Assembly (NCBI GenBank): GCA_003971905.1 | Contig: RSEE01000047.1 | Coordinates: forward strand, 310,001 to 374,000 | Length of the DNA: 64,000 nt | Direction: 5' to 3' | From: Moniliella sp. 'wahieum' | Taxonomy: Eukaryota > Basidiomycota > Moniliellomycetes > Moniliellales > Moniliellaceae | Shown here: piece by piece, positions 11,414 through 23,230 of the stretch | Position numbering within the stretch: position 1 is the first letter of the stretch | Layout of the letters: every line of letters begins with the position of its first letter | The notes under the pieces: model-generated | Databases searched by the model: none | Seen by the model: only the letters and a program-made list of their open reading frames with translations | Told to the model about the DNA's origin: nothing | Made by a program: the position numbers and the translations under genes

Positions 11414-13497
11414 TTACGACACGCGTTCGATCGTCACTCCCGATGTGGCATACAGACGAGACATGAAACGACCCCACAGGTACGGTTCCAAGTCCTCTGG
11501 TGCCGTGAGAAGAGCAACCGCCTCGTTGTCAGCGACATCGTCCGAGGGCGGAGGTAGGTCGATCAAATAGTTTTTACGGCTGTTGCGCAGCCGGATGGAC
11601 AGATCAAGATAAGCATCGAGCGTCAGCGAGACATACTCCCAATCGGTCTTGGATCGTAAGGGCTTTGGGAGGATAAGACTTTTAGAGTTCTTATTGGGAA
11701 CGACATGATAGCGTGCCAGCTCCGCATCGAGCAAGGGCTTGGGAACAGGGATGGGACCGCCAACCCCAGATGTGGTACCATTCGAAGCAGCGGAAATATA
11801 TTCTTGCCACAGCACCTCGGTGGGGTATGTGGCATACTCCAATTGAAACTCGGGGGGTGGAGGGTCGGATGGGTTGGCCTCATACGCGCCGTTGGCTTCA
11901 TCCAGATTGAGATGCCACTCGGAATAACCCAATGGAGAGAGGAAACGGTTAGTACGAACGGGAGATGCGGGGTGACGGTAGTAAACCTTCTTGGGATCTT
12001 TCTTCTTCCTGGTCCCGGCCGCATTGTCTTTCCAACCAAAGATGGTTTGACCCACAGATGGCAAAGCCAGATCCGCTTCCTCCTGATTCTGATCCTCGTC
12101 CTCAAGAGAAAAGTCTGATGCATAGTCCTTGGCGCGATAGCGCGTTTCCGAACTCGTATTGTACGTCCAAACGCGCATAGTGGGGTACCAGTTGGGCAAA
12201 AGCGAAGGAGACAGTGATGCAACACTGTAACGGTCCAACACGCCCTCTGTCACGTTCTCTGGGACACGAAGGATATTGTCGATCATGAGTGCAACAATAT
12301 CCTTTGCTTGCACATCATAAGGGGACATCGGACGAACCATGTTCGGCGGGCGGTGGAGCAGACTCTCATACGGGTCCAGCATGGCATCGTCTTCCTCCAT
12401 CAACAGTTGCGCCTCTTCTTCGGGAGGGACGGGGGTGGAGGGATACCCTCTGTATGGAAGGTGAAAAGGTCATAGTTTTGATGACCATAGTGCTGTCCGA
12501 CAATGGATCTTGATAGCGAAGCACCAAGTTACTGTACCGTTGATAGCAGTCCTCAAAGTACCACGCCTTGTTAGGCGGAACATGGCCGATTAGATGTGCC
12601 TGCATCCCACGATTTCTAGTCCGACCCAGCTGGGCCTCGAGCCAGTCCTGGGAAGATAGCATGTCAGTCTAGGGCCCAATGATTCAGGGGGAAAGTACAA
12701 ACCAATTCGAGTCCGCCCGGGTCGCCCCGGCGCGAGTCACAGCCATCAACCATCTTGTTGGACTTGAACCAGTAGATGGTGTTGAGACTGAACACCGTCA
12801 ACGTTGCCGGAATCACATCGCGGGCAAAGTACCCGCCAATGGAGCACACATGCGCTTCCGACTCGGGCAGCAAGCCAAACTGGGTCCACATGCGAGCGTA
12901 CATGAACGTCACATCGTTCGGGCCGGGCCACATGATGTTGTGCGGGTAGATATCATTGTTTCCAATGGCCGGCACGATGGGAACGCCAGGGAACGCCATC
13001 TTGAGCTGTTGGATACACCATCGGTTAAACTCAAAGATTTCGTCCCGCGTTCGAGGGTGGACAGGACCCGTGTCGTGACGAACATTGTCGCCCGTCCAGA
13101 TGATAAAGTCGAGCCCATCCTGGGAGCCAAACGACTTGGCGGCCCAAGCCAGTGCCTTCTCCACCAGCCAGGGAGGGGAGTCGCACTCGGTCCGTGGTGT
13201 GCCCCAGTACCCAGCACGGATCTCCGCCTCGGGATCGTCTAGCTCGTCGGCCATTAGCTGGCACGAAGACTCGACCGTTGCATTGTACGTGTAGAATTGG
13301 TCCGGGTGCATGTCAGTCACATGGAGGAAGCGTCCATGCAGGGGACGGGGATGGGGCGTCGCTGCTGCGCGTGCATCGCTCGTTGCTGGCGGAGCCTCTC
13401 CCTCGAAGAGCAAGGGCGACGCGCGGATCGCCGGCACAGCGCCCAAGGCAAGAATGAGCGTCGTGGTTACAGCCGAAGCGGCGGCAAGGGCACGCAT
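11414..13497 (-). CDS. PPN1: Vacuolar endopolyphosphatase
   Basis: Cleaves long-chain inorganic polyphosphate, normally in the vacuole after delivery as a type II membrane protein. The N-terminus (MRALAAASAVTTTLILALGA) is a signal anchor. Metallophosphoesterase motifs appear in order: FLHVTDMHPD, IIWTGDNVRHD, AIGNNDIYPHN, LIGHVPPNK and GQHYGHQNYD, which supply the metal-binding Asp, Asn and His ligands. ECDSPPWLVE and YWFKSNKMVDGC are also characteristic. A 55-nt intron (12648-12702) joins GGLEL to DWLEAQLG. The frame slips twice by one base, near 12500-12512 (inside the last metal motif) and 12425-12436 (a G run). The long acidic C-terminal half, with YRAKDYASDFSLEDED, ends in GVTIERVS. About 677 residues, in the usual range. 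Confidence 0.93.
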
Positions 13498-14552
13498 GCG
13501 TGCAAACTTGTGATGGCAAGGGTACAAAACCGAAGCAAATGGAAGGTGGGATGGCGTCGCCGTCGTGGCAAGCGACGGAGAGATGGTGGTGGAGCCGCAG
13601 CAAGTGTTCGTGCCTCCAAAAATAGCGCACTGCAAGCTCGGCGGGCGGGCACGGGCTCCAGATCGGTCCGCAAGGGCAAATTAGGCTAAGTTCGATGACA
13701 TCGATTGAGATGTCGAGACTGAGCAGCGCTCAGGCTGAACGATGAGCGTGACGTTGATGTAAGGGTGGGTTTCGGTGCAACGCTATTTTGCAATTGCAAG
13801 CGGCGTGCTTAATCGTGTCTTATCTTTTCGCAGCACTCGTCGTATGCAGCGCCCCATCTCGCTGGAAGCTTCGAAGGGGCGTCGGCTCTGGTTGGCCTGA
13901 CCTTGTTCGCTCCCCCAAGCACTTCTCCTTTTATCTCCTCATCGACAAAACACCAAGGCCGCTGCGGTACATACAGTCGTGTTTTGTTGAACGTTGATCA
14001 AGTTGATTAATGATTGAGCTCCTGATCGGCCTGATCGCGCGATAATGTGTTTTGTGTGTGGTGCTACCCCTCCGAACCATCAGAGACGGAGACTCCTGAG
14101 GTCAGGCTTGAGGCCAGGCGTGAGATCGCTGCAATTCTTCACGCAATTAATATGGCGCGTTAGCTTCTGCGGGGTGGGCATGGCTTGGAGAAGTGGGCAA
14201 CACAAACTGACGATCAGACCATTCAACTTGGGGTTTATTATATAGTGCGGGATCTGAGACCGCTCCTGCCCCCCTCTGTTAATTGCCCTGGGCGCGCGTT
14301 GCCGCCCCCGCCCCATCGAAAGCGTGTGTGCATGTATATGCTTTGGGGAGAAGAATACCCCATCAACTCGAGTATACCTTCCAGGTGTCCACAGACGTCT
14401 CGATCGTTTGCAATTGTGGTAATTGATCCCTGGTGGCAATGTGCCAGGGGCATACATAAGAGAGAGAGGCCAACTAAATACAATGAGAAAAGATCATATC
14501 TAAGTGCACTCACCCACTTATTAGTGCTTCTTATTCCTACACCTCCATCGCC
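13498..14552. other. Divergent spacer between PPN1 and the lumazine synthase gene
   Basis: No gene seen. A TATA-like ttatatag occurs near 14236-14243, about 310 bases before the lumazine synthase start. The sequence is otherwise unremarkable and AT-richer than the genes. Confidence 0.5.
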
Positions 14553-15407
14553 ATGGCCACCCTCGACTTTTGGAAGTACCGAAAGCCTGCCTCTGCCCCA
14601 TCCGTTTTCCCTGGTGCCAAGGATCTGCGTATCGGGATTGTGCACGCCCGATGGAACGCTGAGGTCATTGACGCGTTACTTAATTCGACACTGGAAACAA
14701 TCACAAAAGCCGGGGTCAAACCGGAAAACGTTGTGATTGAGAGTGTCCCTGGCAGCTGGGAGCTGCCTTTCGGGGTAATGAGGTGAGCTTACTATTTCAT
14801 CAGTCCAAAGCTCTGATTCTCTGTTATCGTTTAAAAACTTCACGCGTTTTGTCAGCATCATCTCAGCAGCTGAGATTGAGGCTTGCGGCCAGAATCCTAA
14901 TTCATTGCAAGACAATGAGGACACGGAAAGGGGTGCTGGCTGTTCTAACAGCGAAGCTGAAGCTGAAGCGCAAGAGGACCAAAGTGGTGCCCCTTTGCCA
15001 GATGGTGGAAAAAGGCACCCTTGGACGCCGTGATTGGGATTGGCGTACTGATTAAAGGCCATACCATGCACTTCGAGTACATTGCCGAATCATGCTCCAA
15101 TGGACTAATGCGGATCAGTATTGATACGAAAACACCCGTTATCCATGGATTGCTTTGCTGCCTGACGAGGATCAGGCTCTGGAACGAGCCGGGATTGGAA
15201 GAGGCGAATTTCGGGGCACAATCATGGAGTGGACTGGGCGAATGCAGCTCTGGAGTACGTTTCATTTCCTGTGAGAGTGACCATTGCGCTTTTTTCCTGC
15301 TTTCCAGGTGCCAGGAAGGCTAACTCGGTTGTTTGCATGCTCTTTTTAGGCTCGCGCTCAAAAACAAGAATGGCTACCTCAAGGGCAAGTTCCGCGTGCT
15401 GGAGTAG
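14553..15407 (+). CDS. RIB4: 6,7-dimethyl-8-ribityllumazine synthase
   Basis: Penultimate enzyme of riboflavin biosynthesis; condenses 3,4-dihydroxybutanone 4-phosphate with the ribityl-aminouracil. Recognised from LRIGIVHARWNAEVIDALL, ESVPGSWELPFGV, AVIGIGVLIKGHTMHFEYI and GHNHGVDWANAALE (catalytic His region). Introns: 14783-14855 (73 nt) and 15255-15349 (95 nt); the last exon ends in KGKFRVLE. Fungal enzymes have an insertion before the AVIGIGVLIKG block; here it is long and acidic (NSEAEAEAQEDQSG). One-base frame losses lie near 15003-15022, 15155-15164 and 15210-15219, each inside a conserved block. Riboflavin synthesis is normally essential for prototrophy, so these look like sequence errors rather than decay. 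Confidence 0.9.
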
Positions 15408-15809
15408 TAGCGTTTCCTCCCCTGGTTTTGGGCTGCTAATGAGGGCAATGCGTATACACCAAAATGTATTCGGACTGACCTATGCCCTAACCATTCGCAT
15501 TCTCCACAGTTCTTCTGGAATGAGATAACTGTTGAGGGGATGCATCATGCGTTCACATCCGCACTTGTACGCCGTGTTGAACAGGCAGATATAGTGTAAC
15601 AAACCCCTTTTCTCATCTCTTCGACCATGGTGTATATATCAAAAGTGAAAGCTGGATAATCGTACCCTTTACACAGTAGGAGCGATGAGAGATGCGCGGC
15701 TCAACTCCCGGGATCACGGTCTCCACAACAGGGAACCAGAATGCCATTGTTATCGAGAGGAAATATGTGCTTACAGAGATCGGAGAGATGCCTCGATGTT
15801 CATTGTCAC

Positions 15810-15851
15810 GGGCGGGCGCCGCCAGGGGGCCCGCCCTGGGGTTTTTTTTTT
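15810..15851 (+). other. GC-rich hairpin followed by ten T residues
   Basis: GGGCGGGC (15810-15817) is the exact reverse complement of GCCCGCCC (15829-15836). An alternative stem, CCAGGG (15822-15827) with CCCTGG (15834-15839), overlaps it. T10 follows at 15842-15851. The arrangement resembles an intrinsic or Pol III terminator, but I recognise no RNA gene upstream. Confidence 0.4.
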
Positions 15852-17685
15852 GGGGTACAATCCCTTAGGCGACGGTAGGTCGACTCACGGTAGTTTCGGG
15901 CTAGGCTGGTTGGTGCGTTCGAGCGGAGCTAGGGACAAGGAGAGGCCTTGGTGGGGCGGCTGCAGGTGTGGCAGGCTGCGTCTACACCGGCTTGGGCGGG
16001 CCGTAGTAGTGTCTGAAGCTCCGGGACTTGGGGACGGGAGGAGGCAGAGGCGGACAAACACTGCCTAACTGAGACTGGGAATCGCCGCGAACAAAGGAGG
16101 GCTCGCGCGATCGGATGACGATGGCTGGAGGACGAGGTCGAGGAGAAGTCGGACGCTAACAAGAGGAGCTGCCTGTACTGGAGAATTGGCTGGAACGGGC
16201 AGGGGTCGGACAGGATAGGCGGGAAGGACGGGAGTAGAGACGAGAAGGACGAGAATGACGAGAATGGAAGGTGGGGGAAAAGATCCCATCAACCGGGGTA
16301 CAGGCAGGATCAAAAGGAAACGGATCAAGAGGGGTGTGAGAAAGGAAGACACGTCAAAAGCGGGGTTGGCGCCGCAGGCGCGACGAGAAAGGAAAAGGAA
16401 ACGGGGACGAGGCGGCAGACGCCGCCACGGCATTGGAAGCTCGGTGGCCTTATTTAGGCCGGCCGACGTGGACTTGGGCGGGAGGCGACTGTTGTCGCGC
16501 TGAGCATGGCCCTTCGGCCACGATACTTAATTTAGCCAACCATCATCACACTCGGTTGGCCTGCGGAGCACGCTCTACTGGGCCTGTGCGGAGCAGACGG
16601 GCCCCAGCTTCGGTCGGACCATCTCGTGTCCGCCGCAGCCCGTGACATTCATGTACAAGTGGTAAGCAAAAACAAGTTGCATTAACAAACTGATAACAAA
16701 TGGACTTCCTCTCATCCTGCCACCAAATCATATGCATACTACACGAATATATATGGTGGGCGCTTGTGCAAAATAACACCTGTTCAGGATGCATCATGTG
16801 TCATTTGGAGACACTGGATGCGAGTGAATTTGAGGTCGATGGTGGTGAGAGTGACGGGTCACAGACACATTTCCACCGGATGTAGGTATGGCCCTGTTCT
16901 AGATCTTCCTGGCCCCCTTCTGTGTCTCTTTCCCCTCATCGATCATCATGCATCACGCGTGGTTTACCGTGTGATTAATGATTGCTCCTCCTCCTCCTCT
17001 GGTATATAAGGCACCATTCCATGCAGCCTGAATGAATACCATCGGCATCCAAAGCAATCCCCTTCCTACAGAGAGAGTCTCACCCAAGTCTGACACTGAT
17101 GATACACTCCCGTGTCTGGCACTTTTTCCTCCCCTGGATCCTCCCCTTCTGGATTCAAGAAGATAGCCCCGTGCAGCCCGTCGTTCACGAAGTCTCGGTC
17201 CCCTCTCGCCCGGCATTCCTCTGAGTCCGAATGAAAAGTTATTCCCTTTCTCATTGGTTGGAGGCAAGCGCGATGGGGTTAGCTTGGAACCCTTCAAGTT
17301 CTAGCCTCTCTTGCAGAAGCGATTGATTGTCCTGTTTGGTTATGCGGATCCGGCATTATATATGGCGGACGAATATATATGGACGAACACTTCCCCCCAA
17401 CATTCACAATTCACGTTTTCATCGCCGCGAACAATTCTCTGATGACTCTTACACCACTCTCAAAACCGCACTGTTTATTCCCCCCCCGGCTATATCCACA
17501 CTCAGCACACAAAAATCATCTCATACCCCCGGGCTGCTTAGAACTTCTCTATTCATAACCCGCCTCCATGGAGAGACTACCCGTGCCAAAATGAGTATAT
17601 GTTCCCTCTATCCACTTTTTATTGTCTCCCGGGGCTTCTCTCATCTGTACCACCTGGTGGCACATGTCTCCTTTCCGATACATAT

Positions 17686-17712
17686 CGGTAACCGGTAACC
17701 GACGGTAACGCT
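17686..17712. repeat. 7-nt periodic cluster, unit CGGTAAC
   Basis: Three copies of CGGTAAC, two adjacent and one offset by three bases, giving the palindrome GGTTACCGGTAACC-like core. It is related to the clusters at 7437-7467 and 44143-44163. Confidence 0.55.
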
Positions 17713-17809
17713 GCTAAACGTCCCTTGGACATCGCCAAGTCTCTTTGGCGTCCTCTGCGCTCTTCGTTGCAGCATAGTGAAACTTGAGACTGGCGGAGGT
17801 TTTCAACTG

Positions 17810-17834
17810 GTGTGACATGTGACGTGTGACGTGG
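17810..17834. repeat. Cluster of GTGACAT/GTGACGT heptamers
   Basis: Three GTGACRT words at 7- to 8-nt spacing, about 210 bases upstream of the ERD2 start codon. Same family as 7133-7166. Confidence 0.6.
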
Positions 17835-18040
17835 AGGCCTGAGATCCTGAGAGCAAGTTGCGCCAGGTTGCGCCACGCCGGGCTGACGTCAGCCGCGCTC
17901 CCTTGCCGCCAGCTCTTCGAGGTTGGGCTGCACCCGAGGAAGAGCTCCAAGTGCGCTCCACAAAACCATCCCCGTCGCGTGCCGACGATCGTCTGCCCGC
18001 GCTTGCCTCAGTTGCTCCCCTGTCCTGGGCACTGTCGGCC

Positions 18041-18825
18041 ATGAACATCTTCCGAATTGCCGCCGATCTTTCCCACCTGGCCAGCATTGCGCTGCTGCTC
18101 TATGCGATCCACACCCGCCACACCACACGCGGACTCAGCTTCAAGTCCCAGCTGTTGTACTTTATCGTCTTTGTCACTCGCTACCTCGACCTCTTCAGCA
18201 CGTCGCCCTTTGGCTGGACGTTTACCATCTACCTCGTCTGCATGAAGCTCTTCTTATCGGGTCGTCCGCTGGCATCCTCTACCTGATCCAGGTCAAGTAC
18301 CGGTACGTGGGCTGTCTGTACTCTAGCATAGCCTTACTGACCTGACAACGTCTTTGGTTTTTGGTGCCCTCAGGCAAACCCACAACCCTTCTCTTGACAG
18401 CTTGCCACTATCATATCTCATTGGACCCGCTGCCGTGCTGGCTCTGATCTTCCATCCGGAACTCACACACGACTTCGGTCCTTTGGTCCTTCTCAATCTT
18501 CCTCGAGGCTGTCGCCATCCTGCCCCAGCTCTTCTTGTTGCAGCGCACGGCGAGGCCGAGACAATCACCACACACTACATCTTGCTCTGGGTGCTTACAG
18601 GGCGCTGTACTTGCTCAACTGGCTTTACATTCTCATCTTCCATGGCACAGCCGATTTTAATACCTACGGCTTCATCGCCGGCCTGGTTCAGACTGCCCTC
18701 TACGCCGACTTTTTCCACAGTATGTGTCCATCCCGTGCCCCCCTTGCCGGTTCGTCTCTGACTGTGTCTCGCTAGTCTACTTTACCAAGGTGCTGCAGGG
18801 CCAAAAGTTCGAGTTGCCTGCGTGA
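18041..18825 (+). CDS. ERD2: ER lumen protein-retaining (H/KDEL) receptor
   Basis: Golgi/intermediate-compartment seven-helix receptor that returns HDEL/KDEL proteins to the ER through COPI vesicles. The start MNIFRIAADLSHLASIALLL is the family hallmark, as are KSQLLYFIVFVTRYLDLF, GEAETITTHYI, ALYLLNWLYI, GLVQTALYADFF and the C-terminus VLQGQKFELPA. Introns: 18303-18373 (71 nt) and 18720-18775 (56 nt). One-base losses occur near 18248-18256, at the GEAET block (about 18550) and near 18585. In addition the stretch between HDFGP and WSFSIFLEAVAILPQ is about 11 bases too short at 18475-18490, where the family has LEIL or similar. A TGACAT-type cluster lies 210 bases upstream. Confidence 0.9.
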
Positions 18826-19612
18826 AGTGCACACGAACTCGTACCGGCACCCCGCCTGTCGTTCCGTATCGCAGTGCCAAGTGGCCCCGCCCTTACCAAC
18901 ATCTGCCTTGTGCTCCGGCGAGGCTTTTCCCGTTGTGTATGGATTGTTTTGTTGCTTCATAACAAAAATGCCTTTATCCCCTCGTCCCAGCCCAGGTCCG
19001 CCTTGGGGCGCTACTGTTGCGGGGACTCGAGACGCGCTTTCAGCGAGCCGAACTCCCCAATACATGGTATTTCTGAGGGGGGCACGGGTAGTGTGGCTCC
19101 CAATGGCTGCCCGTGCTCCTTCGACAGCGTTTGCAGTGTAGCACCAGAGGCGGGCAAGTTAAAAGATCAATGGAGGCTAGGTAAACTATGTCAAGCGGGC
19201 ACCAAGCTTCCACGCTGCGCCCGATTCAACCCGGCTGGCTCGCAGAATCAACCAACGCTAAATCGTCCAGGAATAGGAGGCGTTTCTAACGCACCTTGAG
19301 CCGGGCTGTGGCCTGTGGCCCCGCCGTGCGATGAAAACGTTTCAAGGAACAGGAGACTGGCGCCATGCCGACTCGTGGGCACCAGCCACGCAGCCGTCTG
19401 ACCCACACCGGCGCCGTGCCGCGAGCGGCGTCCCACATCGACGCTGCCGCGGCCCTCCCGAGGGGCAGCGCACTGCCCCTGTGCGGCACTGCATAATCTC
19501 ACACACGCCGTGGGCAGGTGCGGTGCTGCGTCGAGCGGGCGCTGGCGGGAGCGCACCTCGTCGCGCGACCCAGCACCGCCCCACCACCTCTCCTCCTTCC
19601 GCTGCGCTCGCC
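18826..19612. other. Spacer between ERD2 and YOP1
   Basis: No coding or RNA gene recognised; GC-rich toward YOP1. Presumed 3' region of ERD2 and promoter of YOP1. Confidence 0.45.
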
Positions 19613-20288
19613 ATGTCGTCGTTCCAGCTCCCCGCCCAGCTCCAGGGCCTGCGCAACGTCAATGTTCCTCCCCAGGTCAAGAGCGTGCACGCCAAGATCA
19701 ACTACTACATTGCCCAGATCGACAAGGAGGTACGTCCGCCGTGCGCTGTAGCTCCCGCGGCATCTGTCCACGCTTTGCCTGTCTCGATCTGCTTCTGACC
19801 CCGGCTCCCGTCCCCAGTTGGCCCAGTATCCTGCGCTCGTCAAGGCCGAGCAGTTGACCCATGTCCCCAAGGCATGGGGCACCATCGGTCTCTTTGTCAT
19901 TGTGACCACCGCCATCTTCTTCAACATTGCCGCCACCTTCCTGACCAACTTTGTTGGCGTGGCGCTGCCCACCTACCTCTCCCTCCGCGCCCTCGAGACG
20001 CCGGGCACTGACGACGACAAGCAGTGGTGCGTACTTGATCCCTTTTTGTTCCCTGGTGCTCTAGCCACGATACTGACAGCGACGGGCAGGACCATGTACT
20101 GGGTCTCGTATGGCTTCCTCACCATCCTCGAGTCCTTCTCTCCCGTGTTGCTCTACTGGATCCCGTCCTACTATACCTTGAAGACTCTCTTCCTCCTCTG
20201 GCTGCAGCTGCCGCAGACGCAGGGTGCCAAGCTGCTCTACCTCAAGGTCTACACCCCCGTCTTCTTCCCTAAGAAGGTGGCGGCCTAA
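19613..20288 (+). CDS. YOP1: ER tubule-shaping REEP/Yop1 protein (TB2/DP1/HVA22 family)
   Basis: Bends tubular ER membrane through paired hydrophobic hairpins. The protein begins MSSFQLPAQLQGLRN. Conserved blocks are LTHVPKAWGTIGLFVIV, NFVGVALPTYLSLRALETPG (the P-Y-x-S/A-L-x-A-L-E signature), DDDKQWTMYWVSYGFLTILE and PVLLYWIPSYYTLKTLFLLWL. Introns of 88 nt (19730-19817) and 63 nt (20037-20099); all exons join without any frame break. About 174 residues, normal for the family. It converges with the mitochondrial carrier gene on the other strand, about 700 bases away. Confidence 0.95.
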
Positions 20289-20986
20289 GTCCAAATCTCT
20301 TATCTCCTCTCCTCCCCTCACCCCTCACCCTGCGATATCATCTCCGCACGCCTCTTTCCTCTCCTACTGTATCTCTTTTTTTACCCGCCGGGCCATGGCG
20401 CACGACAGGGTGCGCCGTGGCAGCCCAGGCTGCACGATCCTACCACCACACCGATGGCCAGCAGCCTGAGGCACAGACTTGGACCCCATCTCAATTTCGA
20501 TGCTGTGTCCAAGCCCCGCTCTTCCCCCTTATTTCTCCCCCCGTGCCCTTGCCATTTCTTCTGTGCCTGTTGATTTCGCACGTAACGTACTTGTTCCCTT
20601 TCCCTTTACTTTTTGGGGCGTCCCAGCCAGTTTCTTCCCCCCCTCCTTCCCATAGGCTGCCCAGTCGACCAGCGTTCTTCCTGCTGGACTTGTGTTCTAT
20701 CTCGGGCCGTTAGGGACCGGTCTGTACATGTGCAACGAGCTCAATGGTTGCGATGCGATGCGGGGATGGATCAAGAACGGGCGGTGCATAGGGGTAGACG
20801 GGTGTGTGGGTAGGCCTTGGAAAGAGGGGAGGCTTGAGTGGGTGAACGCGAACCCGGGCGAGAAAGATGGTCAAATCAAGTGGCCAGCGCCAGCACAAAC
20901 AAACAAACAAACAAGCAAGCAACAGCCACCTCGGATTCTTTCATCTTAGCTAACGAGGAACAGGGGGCTGAAGCAGAGTGCGCGCA
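20289..20986. other. Convergent 3' spacer with CAAA microsatellite
   Basis: Mostly C/T-rich 3' flank of YOP1. A simple repeat of CAAA passing into CAAG lies at 20895-20923, just beyond the carrier gene's stop. No gene seen. Confidence 0.5.
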
Positions 20987-23230
20987 CTAGAGCACGCCAA
21001 GCAGCTTTTTGCTCTGCTCATATACCGTGTACGAAATCGACACGGCCGGAATGACCTTGGCCAAGGTTGGGCCCAGGCCGCCATAGAAGCCTCGGATCCC
21101 CTCGCGCACATACGTTTGGCGAAAGGCATCGACAAAGCCATGGTAGATATAAGGGTGGGCTGGCGTGCCACTCGCCTGGAGACGGGTGCGGACCAAGTTG
21201 AGCGGGTACACCGTGATGGCCCCAGCCGAGCCACTAAAGGAGCCAATCATCAGCGTTGCGTACACGGGCATGTCGCTCCGCCCGGCCGCCTGCAAGTAGG
21301 CCAGCTTGGCACCTTCAAACGTCGACATGTCGATCGCACTGTAGGGGAACACGCCCACCAGCCCAGCAGGCAGGCCGCGATAGAAGCCCCGCACACCTCC
21401 TTTGGCGTAGATAGAGCGCACGGTCTGGACAACAGCCATGCTCGTTGACCTCCCGTCCCCACGGCCATTGTAGGAGGAACTCATCATCACCGTCTTGACG
21501 GTCTCGACGGGGTAGATGGCTAGGGAGGCAATGCAATAAATCAGTCAGGTCAGTCTATATTCGCACAATGCAAAACCCCCTGGAGCCAAAGACGGCGGAC
21601 GTACAAAGTTGGGCCATGATCCCGGCCAGACCACCCGAGATGAAACGGGAGCGCGGGGAAATGTCGCGGGGATCCGAGACGTGGTCGACTTGTTGAGCAA
21701 AGACGCGCTTGATCGATTCGTACGAAAAGAACTTGATTGCCGATTCGGGGAAGATCTTGACGACGTTCAGGCCATTGCCGACCCAAAACGAACGCAGACC
21801 ACCGCCTTTGACGTACAGCGTCCGAGCCGCCTCCACCATGCGTCCCGCATGGCCACTCTTCCCGCTGGGTACGGCGGTACTCTGGGTAATCAGGTACACC
21901 TTGAGCCGATCAAAGGGGGCCGTGGCAGTACGAGAAATGCCACCAGCAATGCCGCCAGCGAGAAGATACTTGATCGCCACCCCGCCCGGGAGGATGCTGC
22001 CTTCCTCTTCCAGCTGTTCCTCGTCCAGCGTCTCGTCGTCCACCAGCTCAGCAACGGGCGTCTCGGTGGCGTCCGAGTCGTGATCGGGTCGTTTGGGCTT
22101 GAGCTTGCGCGTCGCATCGTCCAAGTTGCCCGTCACATCCGAATCGCCATCGGCCGTGATACCGGCGCCCCGCGCTCATGCGCGGTATAGTGGTAGTAAC
22201 TGTGCGCCCAGCTGCCCGAGGCCAAATCACGAAAGATGCCACTCTCGCGCCGGAACAGGCCATAGACCTTGCGCGCTTGGTAGAACCGCACAATCTCGGG
22301 CACGCTCGGCGTGCGCGGCAACAGCAGCAGGTAGTCCCGGAATTCGGGCCAGGTCACATACGCCGTCCGACCACGGCTGTCGCCCTCGCTGGGGGGCACC
22401 GTATCCCCCGTGAGGTGCGCGTGCCAGTTGCGACTGCTGCTGAGCGAGGCAATAAAGTCGTGCAGCTGGGTGTCGGAGAGGGTAATGTCGTGCGCGGCCA
22501 AGGCAGCTTCCACTTCGCGCACAGTCAGCCGGCCGTCGCGGTCCTGGTCCAAATGACGAAAGACGCTGTACAGCTCTCGCTCTTTCAGCGCCGCATAGCG
22601 CAGGAAGGCGTGCCACTCGAGCTGCCGTTGGCGCGTGCGGTCGTCGCTGCGCGTCGACAGGGGCGGGGGCGGAGGCGGTGGGAGCAGGCCAAAGACGTGC
22701 GACCCGGGGTATCCATTCTCTGGTCCGAGCGGGGGTAATGGTAGTGCCGTGCCTTCGGGCGCGGGCGGGGAGACAGGGGAGGAGGAAGCAGAAGCAGCAG
22801 GCGGTGGCGATGGCGATGGCGGGGGGTACATGTACGCCGCCACATCGGCCGCCGCATGCGACAGCGTCGATCCCAGCCCGTACTCGCCGTAGTCGCCTGT
22901 CCCCTCGGGATGTGAAGACGGCGGCTCGGGCTGGCACTGGGCCAAGAGTTCGCGCGCATACTGGGGCCGCGCCTCGTCGGGCGCATGGGTCGGCGGCCCC
23001 GCACGGCCATCGGCCGCGGGGGCGTACCCGGGCAAAGGCGCCGGTGCAGCGTTGCCGGCCTGGGCAGCAATCGCGGTGCGCGTCCAGGCATCCTTGGCGC
23101 GGCCAGCAGCAAACGCCTCGTCGCGCGCGGCATCGGTCAACTTGTCGAAGAGACCGGCGAGGCGCAGGAGACGTGCCTGGGGCGCCTCCTGTGCGCGCAC
23201 GGCGGTGAAGCCGTCGTCGTCCGGGGCCAT
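20987..23230 (-). CDS. SAL1: Ca2+-regulated mitochondrial ATP-Mg/Pi carrier (SCaMC/Sal1 type)
   Basis: Inner-membrane carrier exchanging ATP-Mg (or ADP) for phosphate, controlled by cytosolic Ca2+. Starting at 23230 (MAPDDDGFTAVRAQEAPQ) there is an unusually long Pro/Ala-rich N-terminus, then an EF hand (FRHLDQDRDGRLTVREVE) and a degenerate second one. Three mitochondrial-carrier repeats follow, with PFDRLKVYL, YPVETVKTV and YPLNLVRTRLQ, each carrying the PxD/ExxK/R-type signature. The intron 21520-21604 (85 nt) sits within repeat 2. The frame slips once near 22160-22175, in a G run between YTAHERG and GITADGDSDVTG. About 719 residues, clearly longer than the usual 500-560 because of the N-terminal insert. 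SAL1 is assigned by similarity of layout. Confidence 0.9.

Larger units (their letters stand above)
15408..18040. other. 2.6 kb gene-free spacer
   Basis: No protein-like frame or RNA gene recognised. It contains a GC-rich hairpin followed by a T-run (15810-15851), TATA-like words near 17000 (ggtatataagg) and 17355, and two motif clusters close to ERD2 (17686-17712 and 17810-17834). The TATA words may belong to an unrecognised transcript. Confidence 0.5.

Noticed and set aside
15150-15407. RIB4 as a pseudogene
   Set aside because: All conserved blocks survive at residue level across the frame slips, splice sites are intact and the pathway is needed for riboflavin; uniform one-base losses fit error better.
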